A DNA stretch of 64,000 nt from Bradyrhizobium sp. CCGUVB1N3 (lineage in GTDB: Bacteria > Pseudomonadota > Alphaproteobacteria > Rhizobiales > Xanthobacteraceae): assembly GCF_024199925.1 (NCBI RefSeq), contig NZ_JANADR010000001.1:8063501-8127500 (forward strand). Reading direction: 5' to 3'. Position 1 is the stretch's first letter, and each line of letters opens with the position of its first letter. A program made the translations under genes and the position numbers. Below the pieces are notes generated by a model. The model was not told the DNA's origin. It saw only the letters and a program-made list of their open reading frames with translations, and ran no database searches. Of this stretch, positions 18,038 to 27,176 are shown piece by piece.

Positions 18038-18652
18038 GTGAAGGCGAAACAGCTCGAAGTAATCTTGGGAAGCGAGTTAGGGGTCGGCGAGGCCGAGATG
18101 GTCCAGCGCTTTCAAAAACTGCGGGATTGCCGATTGCTTCCAGTGAGCCGCGGTCGAAACGCTGAGCATCTGACGTCGCACGAGATTGTTACGGGGCTGT
18201 TGTCGATTGTATCGGAGCGGCCCGGCTTTGCAGGAATGACGGCAAAGATCCTCGGCGGGTTGCGTCCGGTCGGAGGGGCTGCGCGGGCATTTGCGCACGC
18301 CGAGACCTTTGGCGCGGCGCTGGAAGCTGCCATGCAGAGCGACGTACTCCTGAACAGCGTTGTCGAAATCCGGATCACGGATAGCGAAGTCTACACGAAC
18401 TCGAATGGCCGGGGTACAATCGTGTACCAGAGCGAGCAGGGTGCGCGGACGACTTACTACGTGCGCGGTGAAGCTCACTCGCTCCTGCAACCCGGAGCCG
18501 AAGCAAGCTACAATCCGCGCGATCTCATCAAATCGATGATCCGCGAGATTGTCGTATTCCCGCACATCCTGAAACGGATTGCGTGTCAGATGCGCGAGGA
18601 GAACGAGCGCGCCCGACTTGCAGAACGCTTTGAGACCCGTGCGGCAGGTTGA
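18038..18652 (+). CDS. Hypothetical protein divergent from hipA
   Basis: The protein is 204 residues. The N-terminal part (ELGVGEAEMVQRFQKLRDCRLLP) is followed by a Gly/Ala-rich helix region, so it might bind DNA or RNA, but I do not recognise a family. The C-terminus is charged and helical (MREENERARLAERFE). It shares an AT-rich promoter region with the hip pair, which suggests it may belong to the same module. Confidence 0.55.
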   Translation: MKAKQLEVILGSELGVGEAEMVQRFQKLRDCRLLPVSRGRNAEHLTSHEIVTGLLSIVSERPGFAGMTAKILGGLRPVGGAARAFAHAETFGAALEAAMQSDVLLNSVVEIRITDSEVYTNSNGRGTIVYQSEQGARTTYYVRGEAHSLLQPGAEASYNPRDLIKSMIREIVVFPHILKRIACQMREENERARLAERFETRAAG

Positions 18653-18916
18653 AGTACGCTCGTCTGCTATGCTGCCGCTGATGATGATCATACTGGTTCG
18701 GATCGTGATGATCATCATCTCGCTGCCGGGGGGGGGCCGTCTAGGAGCGACCCAACCAAAAAGCCGCAATCAGCCAAGTGGGGCAGGGCGAGGAGAACAT
18801 GAATCGGGCTTTTGATGAGGTCTCGCAGCCGGAACAGACGCGATGTTGAGCGCCTTCGATACGACGGCACCTCTGCCTCGGTCACCAGGTCCGAATTGTC
18901 CGGATCGCTAAAAGAT
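18653..18916. other. Intergenic, no gene seen
   Basis: 264 bases with an internal run of repeated GATGATCAT-like motifs around 18681-18719. No coding or structural feature is supported. Confidence 0.3.
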
Positions 18917-19835
18917 CTATGGGCGAGATAGATGAGGTAGTGTCAGGTCGCCTTTGCCCGCGATAACTGAGACATTCAGCTTGTGCGCGGCGGCAGCCAG
19001 GACCGGCACCGAAACTGCGCTCTCGCCCGCCAGGCGCACAGCGCACTCAATATCCTTTGCTGAATTCGCAATTGAGATCGCCAGAGCGTTGGGCTTCTCG
19101 CCCAACAAAAAGGCCACGAAGTGTTGGAATATTCCGCTGTTGGTGGAGCCGCGACTGACCAAAGAGCGAAGCGTTACGAGATCGATGTCAAGACGGTGCG
19201 CGAATTGGCAGACCTCCGCGGCTACCGCCGCTATGCCCATGGTCATGCTGTTGTAAACAAGCTTGATCTTGTGACCTTGTCCGACATCTCCGACATGAAC
19301 AACAGTCTCACAAAATGTAGCAAGAATGCTTTCGGCTATAGGAAAGAGCGTTTCATTCGATCCAACGATCGCGTTGAGAAGGCCGAACTCTGCTTGTTCC
19401 GGGCTCCGTGTTACTGGAGCACTCTATAAAGCTTAGGCCACGTTTTTGAGCCTGCTCGGCCAGTGCGACGGTGGAAGCGGGATAAGATGTCGTGCAGTCG
19501 ATGATCAAGCCTCCTCGGGGCATATGGACGAACAGCCCATCTTGCCCAAGGCACACTGCCTCAACCTCGCGGCTTGATGGCAAGGATAACACGACCGCAC
19601 TTACACGCTGCGCCAAATCAGCGACCGAAAGGTGCTCATGGGCACCTGCGCTGGTCAACCGATTCGCACCGAACCGGTCTTTGTTGGCCTTGATATGCAG
19701 CTCAACCTGGTGGCGCAACAGGCTGATACCCATGCCGGTTCCCATGCGCCCGATGCCGATGAGACCTATTCCCTGCTTCGCAGCTTTAGGGGCGACGGGG
19801 AGTGATGGGTCTTCGGCGACCATGATTTTATGCAT
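18917..19835 (-). pseudogene. Beta-hydroxyacid dehydrogenase (3-hydroxyisobutyrate dehydrogenase family), frameshifted
   Basis: The N-terminal frame (19835 down to about 19425) has the Rossmann motif GLIGIGRMGTGM, the LPSSREVEAV stretch and the IIDCTTSYP substrate-binding region. It then goes out of frame near 19420 just after FIE. The other frame continues with SAPVTRSPEQA, VGQGHKIKLVYNSMTMG (catalytic Lys region) and NSAKDIECA down to 18917. Together they make a ~305-residue family member with one frameshift. The start ATG overlaps the stop of the upstream HAD gene, showing past coupling. The inactivation is real unless it is a one-base sequencing error. Confidence 0.85.
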
Positions 19836-20508
19836 TCCGAAAGAAGCCGTGCCCTTGCAAGATCGGCAACAGCTCATGATGATTGTTGATCGTGTAGTCT
19901 GGCTCGGCTGCCCGCAAGCGCGAATCCGAAACGAATCCTCCAGTAATGGATATACTGATGAGTCCGAGATTGCGTGCGATGTCGATTTCGACCGGCATAT
20001 CGCCGATGATGAAGGTTGACGCCGGCTTCAGGTCGTTTTCCTGCATGTAGAGACGAAGCCTCTCTCCTTTGTTCATCGACTTGTATTGAGTGGTGCGGCT
20101 TTCAAAGGCGAGCACATCGTCGATGTAGTCATCGATTCCAAGTCGTCTCAATTGGGCGCGCAGCGGGTCGACTATATGGTTGCTGAGGATGATGGATGAA
20201 GCCTCTTCTCGGCGCGCTAGCTCCAGCACTCTGCGTGCGCCCTCGCGCAGATCGGCTCTGTCCGCAAGTGGTTCGTAGGTAGCGTGAAACATTGCGCTCC
20301 CATCGCGATCCACCATCGCAACTTCGTCTTGCGACATTCCGAGGCTGCCATAAAGAAGAGATAGCGGAACGTCGCAATGCTCCCGGAAAGTCTTTATGTC
20401 GATCGATGCATGACCAAGGCGATTTAGTATGGCATTGGTCGTTTGGAGTAGTGCGTATGAATCATCGAGTAGCGTTCCATTCCAATCGAAGACGAGAACG
20501 GGTTTCAT
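19828..20508 (-). CDS. HAD-superfamily phosphatase (phosphoglycolate-phosphatase-like)
   Basis: This 226-residue protein has motif I VFDWNGTLLDD (nucleophile and acid Asp), motif II with IILSN, a Lys-containing helix and motif IV IIGDMPVEIDIA. The cap helices between motifs I and II are of the C1 type. It should dephosphorylate a small phosphorylated metabolite. It overlaps the PurF-like gene by 47 bases and the dehydrogenase by 8, so all three are in one transcript. The position after a phosphoribosyltransferase-like gene suggests it removes phosphate from that product (inference). Confidence 0.85.
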   Translation of the reverse strand: MKPVLVFDWNGTLLDDSYALLQTTNAILNRLGHASIDIKTFREHCDVPLSLLYGSLGMSQDEVAMVDRDGSAMFHATYEPLADRADLREGARRVLELARREEASSIILSNHIVDPLRAQLRRLGIDDYIDDVLAFESRTTQYKSMNKGERLRLYMQENDLKPASTFIIGDMPVEIDIARNLGLISISITGGFVSDSRLRAAEPDYTINNHHELLPILQGHGFFRNA

Positions 20509-22108
20509 GTTCTGACCTCATGCTGGTGTTGCCCCCGAATGGAGAGGATCTGCGCACTAATTTGTGCAAATTTCTATTGGCGCGTTTCTGCCCCGCAGGG
20601 GTCGGCATCTCGAATGTAAACGGTGACAGATCGATGCCGTCTTTTCTGTAGGGCAGCAACGATACGAAAAGTGGAAACGGCAGATAGGTTATCGAGGCTG
20701 CGTTGATGGAAGCCGCAATATTACGTTCGATGAGTTTGAGAACTTGCGGCTCGATCTTGTGAAAGCGAAGGCTTTGAGTGCGCTGTTCGGATGACAACCG
20801 TTTCCATGCTTGCCAGAACGCCAACTCATCTAGTGTGTCGATACCCATCCCGTAGTAGTTGGGAGCCACTATAGGCGGCGAACCGATCGCCCAATGTACG
20901 GCTTTGGCACCAGCGGCAAGCAGTATATTCGTGACAGCCCGACTGGTGTCGCCGCGAATGAGGGCCTCGTCGACAATTATTATCGTGGCTTTAGTGAGGT
21001 TGATTCCCGATACGCGGTACTTTTGAGAAATGAGTGACTTTCGCTCGCCCGGTGCACCGATGAGAGTTCGCTGCGAAAACTGCGTCGCGATGACGTCCTG
21101 ACGCTGGGCGAATAGGCCGCAATCTTGGAGGGATGCAAATAGACCGTCGGCGTACGGTCCTCCGGTGTGTGGCATGGAGGAAACGATCGAGGGCGCGGAG
21201 CCGGAGTCTGCTTGCAGTCGCTGCGCAACGAGGCGCCCAAGCGCGACTCCTAGGTTGTAACGGGTTTCGGAATGTGATTGGCCTTCCAGCGATGTGTTCG
21301 GATTTCCCAGGTAGAGAGTTTCGTAGGCGCAGAGTTTGGCTTTGTACTTCCCGTCGCTCACGGAACGATCAATGCAACATCCCGTTTTCCCGTCTACATA
21401 CTTGATGTGGCCTGGCCGAATTTGCTTTGTCTTACCCTGTAGGCCGGCGAACGCGCAATTTTCCGAAGCAAAGAGTAGGAACCCGTCGTCAGTTTGCATA
21501 GTTTCCAAGGGTCGCAAGCCACATCGACTACGGTAGGCAACTAGGGTGCCGTCTCCGTCCAGGAAGAGCGCGCTGATAGCGCCATCAATACGACCATCAA
21601 TTTCGCGAAAGACGTTTTCGAAATTGACGGGGAGCCCGTGCCGCCAATAGTCTCTTTCACAAGTGTGTTCAATCCACTTGAGCAGGAGCTCAGCATCCGT
21701 GTTGCCGCCTAACCTATGACCCTTGGCAAGCAGTTCTCCCCTGAGTACACGAGCGTTGACCAAAGCCCCGTCCAAAGAAATTGCCAAATGGCGGCTGTTG
21801 GCGGCAGTACGGCGGGCCGGCTGAAAGTCACCGTCATGTCTGATCTCGCCGTATCGGCTTCGGATATGGGCGATCGCAACGTGCGGCCTAAAGTTGGGAT
21901 CCTGTTCATCGTGCTCGATGCGCATTGAATCGCATGACACCTGAAGCGTTCTCGCATATCGGAAACCTTCGTTGGGCATGAAAGCAGCAACGCAGACTCC
22001 CGCCTGCCCGCGAAGTGCAAGTTTTGGAACCATATGCTTGAGCCGATCATAAACTGTCGCGGACGAATTGTTTGAAAAGGATAGAAAGGCAGCAGCAACA
22101 CCGGGCAT
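20462..22108 (-). CDS. PurF-like amidophosphoribosyltransferase homologue lacking the catalytic Cys
   Basis: This 548-residue protein has the two-domain architecture of amidophosphoribosyltransferase. The N-terminal class II glutamine-amidotransferase-like domain (about 1-230) has IAHIRSRYGE, LDGALVNARVLR and NTDAELLL stretches. The C-terminal phosphoribosyltransferase domain has the PRPP loop IIIVDEALIRGDTS and AVHWAIGSPPI. True PurF begins, after Met, with the nucleophile Cys (MCGI); here the start reads MPGVAAAF, so ammonia release from glutamine by the usual mechanism should not work. It might use another amine or free ammonia. It lies between nodU and a HAD phosphatase on the minus strand. 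Housekeeping purine synthesis is unlikely. Confidence 0.8.
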   Translation of the reverse strand: MPGVAAAFLSFSNNSSATVYDRLKHMVPKLALRGQAGVCVAAFMPNEGFRYARTLQVSCDSMRIEHDEQDPNFRPHVAIAHIRSRYGEIRHDGDFQPARRTAANSRHLAISLDGALVNARVLRGELLAKGHRLGGNTDAELLLKWIEHTCERDYWRHGLPVNFENVFREIDGRIDGAISALFLDGDGTLVAYRSRCGLRPLETMQTDDGFLLFASENCAFAGLQGKTKQIRPGHIKYVDGKTGCCIDRSVSDGKYKAKLCAYETLYLGNPNTSLEGQSHSETRYNLGVALGRLVAQRLQADSGSAPSIVSSMPHTGGPYADGLFASLQDCGLFAQRQDVIATQFSQRTLIGAPGERKSLISQKYRVSGINLTKATIIIVDEALIRGDTSRAVTNILLAAGAKAVHWAIGSPPIVAPNYYGMGIDTLDELAFWQAWKRLSSEQRTQSLRFHKIEPQVLKLIERNIAASINAASITYLPFPLFVSLLPYRKDGIDLSPFTFEMPTPAGQKRANRNLHKLVRRSSPFGGNTSMRSEHETRSRLRLEWNATR

Positions 22109-22640
22109 GCTATTGGCCCCCTCTTGTTGAACAGCCGATGTCGCGGGTTCATCTCAGCCGAAAGTTAATTTGAGCGCCAGGCGCGAGGACGTGGCTCGGC
22201 TTCTTTTTAAGCAAGCGTCGTACCAGTCTTTAGATGACTTGAGGCGCGCCGTCAGGGCATCGGAGTTGGAAAAACGTAAGCATTCAAGTTTGTCCGACTT
22301 CTTGCCATTGTCGGATTCCCGACACGTTGTCGAAAGCGCGACGCGTTAATGAAAGGGCCAAGCGCCGACCGGCGGCGCCTGATAATCCCACGGGCGCCTT
22401 CGCCCACCCTTGCGGTGTCAGGCTGCTGATCCCGCGAGCGTGGTCCTGATCAATCAGCTGCTTCAAGCGCGAGGACGCTGCATACGCACAGCAAATCCAA
22501 GAGTTCGGAGATAGAAGCTCACGAAGCGTTGGGTCGACTGCTTCGAACTGCTCGGTGTGCAAACGACAACTGCAGGGGGGGCCACTGACTGAGTGTTTCA
22601 GGCAGCAGGCAAGCGGTCGACATCATCGACCGGCGAAAAC
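22109..22640. other. Gap between nodU and purF-like gene
   Basis: About 530 bases on the minus-strand transcript path. A frame at 22284-22562 has no recognisable domain. The stretch at 22160-22260 could be a degraded short gene but I cannot name it. Confidence 0.3.
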
Positions 22641-24319
22641 CTAGTTGGTAGCGTGTTTGGTCCAGAGCCTGCCATCGCTCCATACGTTCTCCACCCGACC
22701 CCACTGGCAGGCTGCTGAAACATCTGGGAAGAAGCCACTCCCATGATAATTGGCGCTCGTGTTGCAAAGAAGCGGAATACCTGTAAGTTTTTCGTATTCA
22801 ATGAGGAGTGCGGCCATTGGGTGCTGAGATGTTCTGGAAATAGTCTGCAATCGAGCAGATCCGTCGAGGTGTACAACGGCGGGGATTTTGTCCCGCCATT
22901 CTGGTTGTGTCTGATGGTCGAACAGCATGTAAGGATCCGGCGTTCCGGGACTGAAAATCTCCGGTGCACGATCCTCCAGGCATATTGGCGCCACTGGGCG
23001 GAAGCGTTCGCGAAGCTTGATGTCGTTGAGATGGTCCTTCATTCCCGCCGATGTCGCGGCTGCCAGAATGCTCCTGCCGCCCAATGCTCGTGGTCCGAGC
23101 TCGGCGCGCCCGGCAAGAAAAATTGCGGACTTGTTGCCAGCAAGAATCGTTGCAAGTTCGCGCATACCGCACGGTGCGCTCTCCCATATGGGTGGTATTT
23201 CACTGGGGCGTAGGGCCGGACCACTATAGACCGACCATTCCAGAGCTATGAAGCCTTTCTGTGCCGCCAACGCGCAGCACGCAGCACCAATCGCAGAGCC
23301 GCTGTCGTTCGGAAACGGCGGCACCCAGACAGCATCGAAGAGACCGGTCGCACGTAGGGTGCTATTCCATTTGACGTTGAGGCCGCAGCCGCCGGCTATA
23401 CACAAGTTCCGCGGTAATGCCGCTGCAAGACATCCGCCATTTGGCAGACAAGCAGACGCTCAAGGAAGCAATGAAACGATGCAAGTACGTCTTCCGGTTG
23501 CTTGCCCTTCAGGCGGAGCACCAGGCTATCGAAGAAGTCATGCACAACGGCGCGCAAATCGAGGTGGTCTTGCAGAGCCCCGCGCGAGGCTGCGGCCCTG
23601 TAACGTTTGGCGAACTCGGTGTCGGCCGCAAAGCGGTCTGCGTAAAATTCCTGAAACATTGCCACGATGTCCTCGTCGACAGAGCCGAGAGCAATGTAGG
23701 CCATCAGCTTACCGGCAATACCCAGGTCCCACTTGGTGCGGTCCGCCCGCTTATACGGTCCGAAATGATGGCCCGCCGATGCGTAGGCATGGCCAGTGAT
23801 TGGGAATAGGCTTTCGAGAAAACGAGCGCCCCGGCGGCCTACGTGATAAAGACGTGGAAAGGTGCTGCCATCCCACACCAAACAAAATGCGGGCTGTCCT
23901 GCTTTAGCAAAAGGGCTGGTGCAGTATGCAGAGGCCACGTGACTTGTGACGTGGGGATAGCTTTTATAGCAGAAGGCCGTGCCGTCGAGGATTAGGCCGC
24001 AGCCGTCGCGTGAAGTAAGGAGGCCCTCGACATGGCGTTCGAGATACGGCCCCCCTTTGAGAGTGACAGGCGTCGCACCACTGAGGACTTCGAACTGCGA
24101 CTCGACGTCCCCGATCCAACCGTCGATGACGAACTGATCAATATCCCGCGGATCGATACCGTTCTCCGCCAAAGCGGAGACAATTGCATCGAGATTGTCA
24201 ATAGCTTGATACCGCGGGTTATTGGCTCGCTTCTCTTGCTCCATACAAAAAACAAGTCGTCGATCCTCGACAAGCGCGATTGCTCCATCATGCGTCAGTT
24301 TGATACCGCAGATGCGCAT
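22641..24319 (-). pseudogene. nodU: nodU, Nod-factor carbamoyltransferase, broken by one frameshift
   Basis: The start at 24319 follows AGGAGG and reads MRICGIKLTHDGAIALVED, the conserved NodU N-terminus. The frame runs to a stop at about 23396 (…RHYRGTCV). The next frame takes over at once with LPRNLCIAGGCGLNVKWN, then SGSAIGAACC, GRAELGPRALGGRS and PLLCNTSANYHG, ending at 22641. Adding one base near 23415 rejoins them into a ~558-residue protein of normal length. NodU transfers a carbamoyl group from carbamoyl phosphate to the non-reducing end of the lipo-chitooligosaccharide Nod factor. No nod box is obvious upstream. Truncated products would lack either half of the active site. Confidence 0.9.
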
Positions 24320-24659
24320 GAATGCGCCTCCTGTCCTGCCAACCTCGCTCGCAGTGCCAAGCAGGATTCGAGCCAGCGCAGACCCGAGGATTGGATTGCG
24401 GTCTTGTGGTGGGATGTCGCGCACATGACCAGTTTGGTGTGTTCGAGACATTCGGTGCGTGTTGGTTTCGGGCTGCAGCGCGCGTTGGGTCGACCGAGTG
24501 ATTTTTCAAACTGTGGCGAGCACGCTCGCTCGTAGTTAAGACGACCAGCCGGTCAACAATATTCCTGAGCGATTCTGCGGCTTCGACAGTCTCTCGTGTG
24601 GCACCACGCGGTGGTAGCAGGGATGAAAGGCCACGACCCGGCCTCGCGCTTCCCTCAAC

Positions 24660-24820
24660 TGCTATATCGCCATGCTGGGTTGGCGCATTGAGTGCGACTA
24701 CCACGAACGCAAACAGGAAGTGGGCCTTGGCCGCTTCGAGGCAAAGGGTCGGCGTGGATCTCACCATCATGCGAGACCGTGGATCGCCGCTTACGGATAC
24801 CAGAAGCGAGGGGCATCCCG
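24660..24820 (+). pseudogene. IS701-like transposase C-terminal remnant
   Basis: The translated stretch CDYHERKQEVGLGRFEAKG followed by RGSHHHA and WIAAYGY matches the well-known C-terminal signature of IS701/IS4-type DDE transposases (…QEVGLGHFEGRGWRGFHHHA-type). Only about 50 residues are left and no ends are visible. It sits just upstream of nodU on the other strand. Confidence 0.7.
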
Positions 24821-24844
24821 ATGCAGCTACTCTCCGAGAGGAGA

Positions 24845-24965
24845 GTCGTTCCAGTCAATGACAGCCAACGCTGACATCACGAGTATGGAGACCTTCTGAA
24901 GTGAAAAGACAGGCGTAGATTCCCGGAGACGCGTCTGAGGGAACAGGCCCCTCGCAGCACCTTTG
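24845..24965 (-). pseudogene. Remnant of divergent TIM-barrel gene
   Basis: The translation ILVMSALAVIDWNDS matches MLVMATLPVIDWNDC in the gene at 5094-5708, and the DNA is clearly alignable (24845-24900 against 5553-5610). Only the N-terminal part is left. It lies divergent to the UPF0261 gene, as the intact version does beside copy A of the control region. Confidence 0.75.
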
Positions 24966-24978
24966 CAACCTCTACCCA

Positions 24979-25069
24979 ATCTTACCCAAATGCACCCTTT
25001 CCCAATCTTATACCCGGTTTCGGCCCGGTCTAAGACCGCCTGGCTCAGAATAGTCGGGGAGGGAAGATC
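24979..25069. promoter_or_regulatory. Conserved intergenic regulatory segment, copy B, with ribosome site
   Basis: Two ATCTTA repeats 26 bases apart (24979 and 25005) precede the inverted repeat GGTCTAAGACC at 25027-25037, then GGGGAGGGA before the GTG start at 25070. Order and spacing match copy A at 5722-5820. Conservation of the symmetric element, with matched changes in both arms (AGTCTAGACT versus GGTCTAAGACC), suggests an operator that is under selection. A TIM-barrel/Fis regulator such as the one at 3311 is a candidate binder (inference). Confidence 0.6.
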
Positions 25070-26308
25070 GTGTCTCACCATTGCGCGGACGGCCAAAAGT
25101 CGGTCCGGGATGGTAAACTGTCCGAACTTGCGGGCGCGGTCGCGATCGTGGCCACACTGGATACCAAGGGCCACGAAGCCTCTTACCTCGCCGATATCAT
25201 CGAGGGGTGCGGCCGCAAGGTCGTCCTGATCGACGTCGGCACCGCCTCCTGGGAGGCTGGTGGGACGAAACAACCCGATCGTAACGGCGCTCGTGTCGCC
25301 TCGCCCGCCGAGTTCTTGAAGGAGATAGCGGCAACAACACGAACAAGGGTACGTGACCTCCTGGCAACAGGCACGATCGGCGCAATTGTCGGAGTTGCCG
25401 GCGGCAAGGGGAGCGCAGTCTTCGGCGAGATCGTGTCTGACTTGCCTTATGGCTTCCCTAAGCTCCTCGTGAGCAGCGCAAGGCCAGCGCTACTCGCTGA
25501 ATTGGCTGTCCATAACGACATCATCCTCTATCCGACACTCGTCGATCTCTTCGGGATCAACGCCTTTACCGAGCGAGTACTGGTCAATGCAGGCAGGGCC
25601 GTTGCGGCCATGCGCTATGCACCCACGAAGCATGGGCGGAAAAGGAAGATCGTTGCGATCACGGCATTCGGCGTGACGACGCCTGCGGCAAGTCAATGCG
25701 TGGCGCGCCTTGCCGAGGCTGGCGTAGATGCGATTGTCTTTCCTGCCAATGGGGCGGGCGGCCGCAAAATGGAGGAGTTGATCGCAGCTGGCGAATTCGA
25801 CGCTGTAATCGATCTGACCACAACCGAGCTGGCTGACGAAATTGTTGGAGGCACCGCGAGTGCCGGTCCGGATCGGCTCAAGGCAGCCTCGCGCCAATTA
25901 ATCCCGCAAGTGATCGCGCCTGGAGCGGTCGATATGGTCAATTTCGGTCCGCCATCAAGCGTTCCTGATCAATTTCGCGGCCGCCAGCTTTACTCCCACA
26001 CACCCTATACGACGCTCATGCGCACGACTTCGTCCGAGAATGCGAGCATCGGCCGGCTCACGGCTGAGCGGCTGACGCAGGCAAAGGGGCCTGCAATCGT
26101 CCTTTGGCCAGGGAAGGGCGTTTCAGATTATGACCGCGAGGGTAGCATTTTTCGCAATCCCGACGCTGATAGTGCTTGGCTCGAAGCGGTCAAGAGCAGC
26201 CTCGCGCCTAGCATTACGGTTCGCGAACTGAACTGCCACATCAACGATCCCGAATTCGCCGAGACTGCCACGACGTGGATCCTCAAACAGTTGGGGCAAG
26301 GAGGCTGA
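25070..26308 (+). CDS. Tm-1-like UPF0261 (ATP-binding) protein
   Basis: The GTG start at 25070 follows GGGGAGGGA. The 412-residue protein is the UPF0261 family, matching the N-terminal half of the plant Tm-1 resistance protein. Recognisable features are VAIVATLDTKGHEA at the start, VGVAGGKGSA, the SSARPALL stretch and FPANGAGGRKMEELI. In Tm-1 and some bacteria this domain is fused to a TIM-barrel; here the barrel is the next gene, six bases downstream. The biochemical role in bacteria is not established. The neighbouring flavoprotein and lrgAB suggest metabolism of a small organic acid (inference). Confidence 0.88.
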   Translation: MSHHCADGQKSVRDGKLSELAGAVAIVATLDTKGHEASYLADIIEGCGRKVVLIDVGTASWEAGGTKQPDRNGARVASPAEFLKEIAATTRTRVRDLLATGTIGAIVGVAGGKGSAVFGEIVSDLPYGFPKLLVSSARPALLAELAVHNDIILYPTLVDLFGINAFTERVLVNAGRAVAAMRYAPTKHGRKRKIVAITAFGVTTPAASQCVARLAEAGVDAIVFPANGAGGRKMEELIAAGEFDAVIDLTTTELADEIVGGTASAGPDRLKAASRQLIPQVIAPGAVDMVNFGPPSSVPDQFRGRQLYSHTPYTTLMRTTSSENASIGRLTAERLTQAKGPAIVLWPGKGVSDYDREGSIFRNPDADSAWLEAVKSSLAPSITVRELNCHINDPEFAETATTWILKQLGQGG

Positions 26309-26313
26309 TTGCG

Positions 26314-27144
26314 ATGCGCATGTTTGAGCGAAGCGAAATCCTATCCAGGATCCGCCAACAGGTCGATGAAGGAAAAGCGGTTCTTGCTGCCGGGAGCAGC
26401 TGCGGCCTAGTTGCGAAATGTGCTGTCCTGGGAGGGGCCGACATGTTGGTGGTCTACAGCACCGGGCTGTCGCGTCTCATGGGGCTTCCCACGAGCCGGA
26501 TCGGAGATTCGAACGCGCGCACCCTCGATCTTGCAGCAGAGATCCGCAACGTCGTTTCTTCTGTACCTGTCATGGGCGGCGTCGAAGCGTGGGACCCTCT
26601 TCGGCTGGATCTTGATGCCTTGCTGGACAAGTTCTGGGCGGCCGGCTTTTCCGGCGTGATCAACTATCCGACTATCTCAACAATGGGCGAAAAATGGCGT
26701 GACCGCCGCGGCCGCGTCGGACTCGGATTCGAGCGCGAGTTCGAGATGATCGCAACTGCCCGCAAGAAGAACATCTTCTCGCTCGCCTATGTCGCAAGCC
26801 CGGAAGACGCCAAAGCGATGGCCAGCGCGGGAGCCGACTGCATCGTCCCGCACGTCGGCGCAACCCGTGGCGGGCTCGTGGGTCATGAAGAAGGCCAGTC
26901 AATCCAAGAGGCGATCAGGCGCATCAACGACATCAATGCGGCAGCGAGAAGCATCCGATCGGACGTCGTGCTCCTTTGCCACGGCGGGGCAATCGCAGAG
27001 CCGCAGGATACGGTTGAGGTCTATCAATCGACGCAGTGCGTCGGCTTCGTTGGCGCATCCTCCATCGAAAGAATCCCAATTGAGCGGGCAGTGAAGGCGG
27101 CGGCAGAGGAATTCAAGGCCATCGTGCTTCCGCGAAATCACTGA
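26314..27144 (+). CDS. TIM-barrel (PEP-hydrolase-like, Tm-1 C-terminal type) protein
   Basis: The start at 26314 is preceded by AAGGAGG. The 276-residue protein has the barrel markers LAAGSSCGLVAKCA, VYSTGLSRL, PVMGGVEAWDP, GFSGVINYPTI and VLLCHGGAIAEP. This is the family fused to UPF0261 in Tm-1 and annotated as phosphoenolpyruvate-hydrolase-like. The gene is 6 bases after the UPF0261 gene, so the two probably act as one complex. It is full length, unlike the shorter paralogue at 5094. Confidence 0.87.
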   Translation: MRMFERSEILSRIRQQVDEGKAVLAAGSSCGLVAKCAVLGGADMLVVYSTGLSRLMGLPTSRIGDSNARTLDLAAEIRNVVSSVPVMGGVEAWDPLRLDLDALLDKFWAAGFSGVINYPTISTMGEKWRDRRGRVGLGFEREFEMIATARKKNIFSLAYVASPEDAKAMASAGADCIVPHVGATRGGLVGHEEGQSIQEAIRRINDINAAARSIRSDVVLLCHGGAIAEPQDTVEVYQSTQCVGFVGASSIERIPIERAVKAAAEEFKAIVLPRNH

Positions 27145-27176
27145 CGTTGATCGGCAAATCTTGGAGCGAGGCAGGA

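Noticed and set aside
24320..24660. nod box upstream of nodU
   Set aside because: No stretch resembling the nod box was found in the ~340 bases before nodU.
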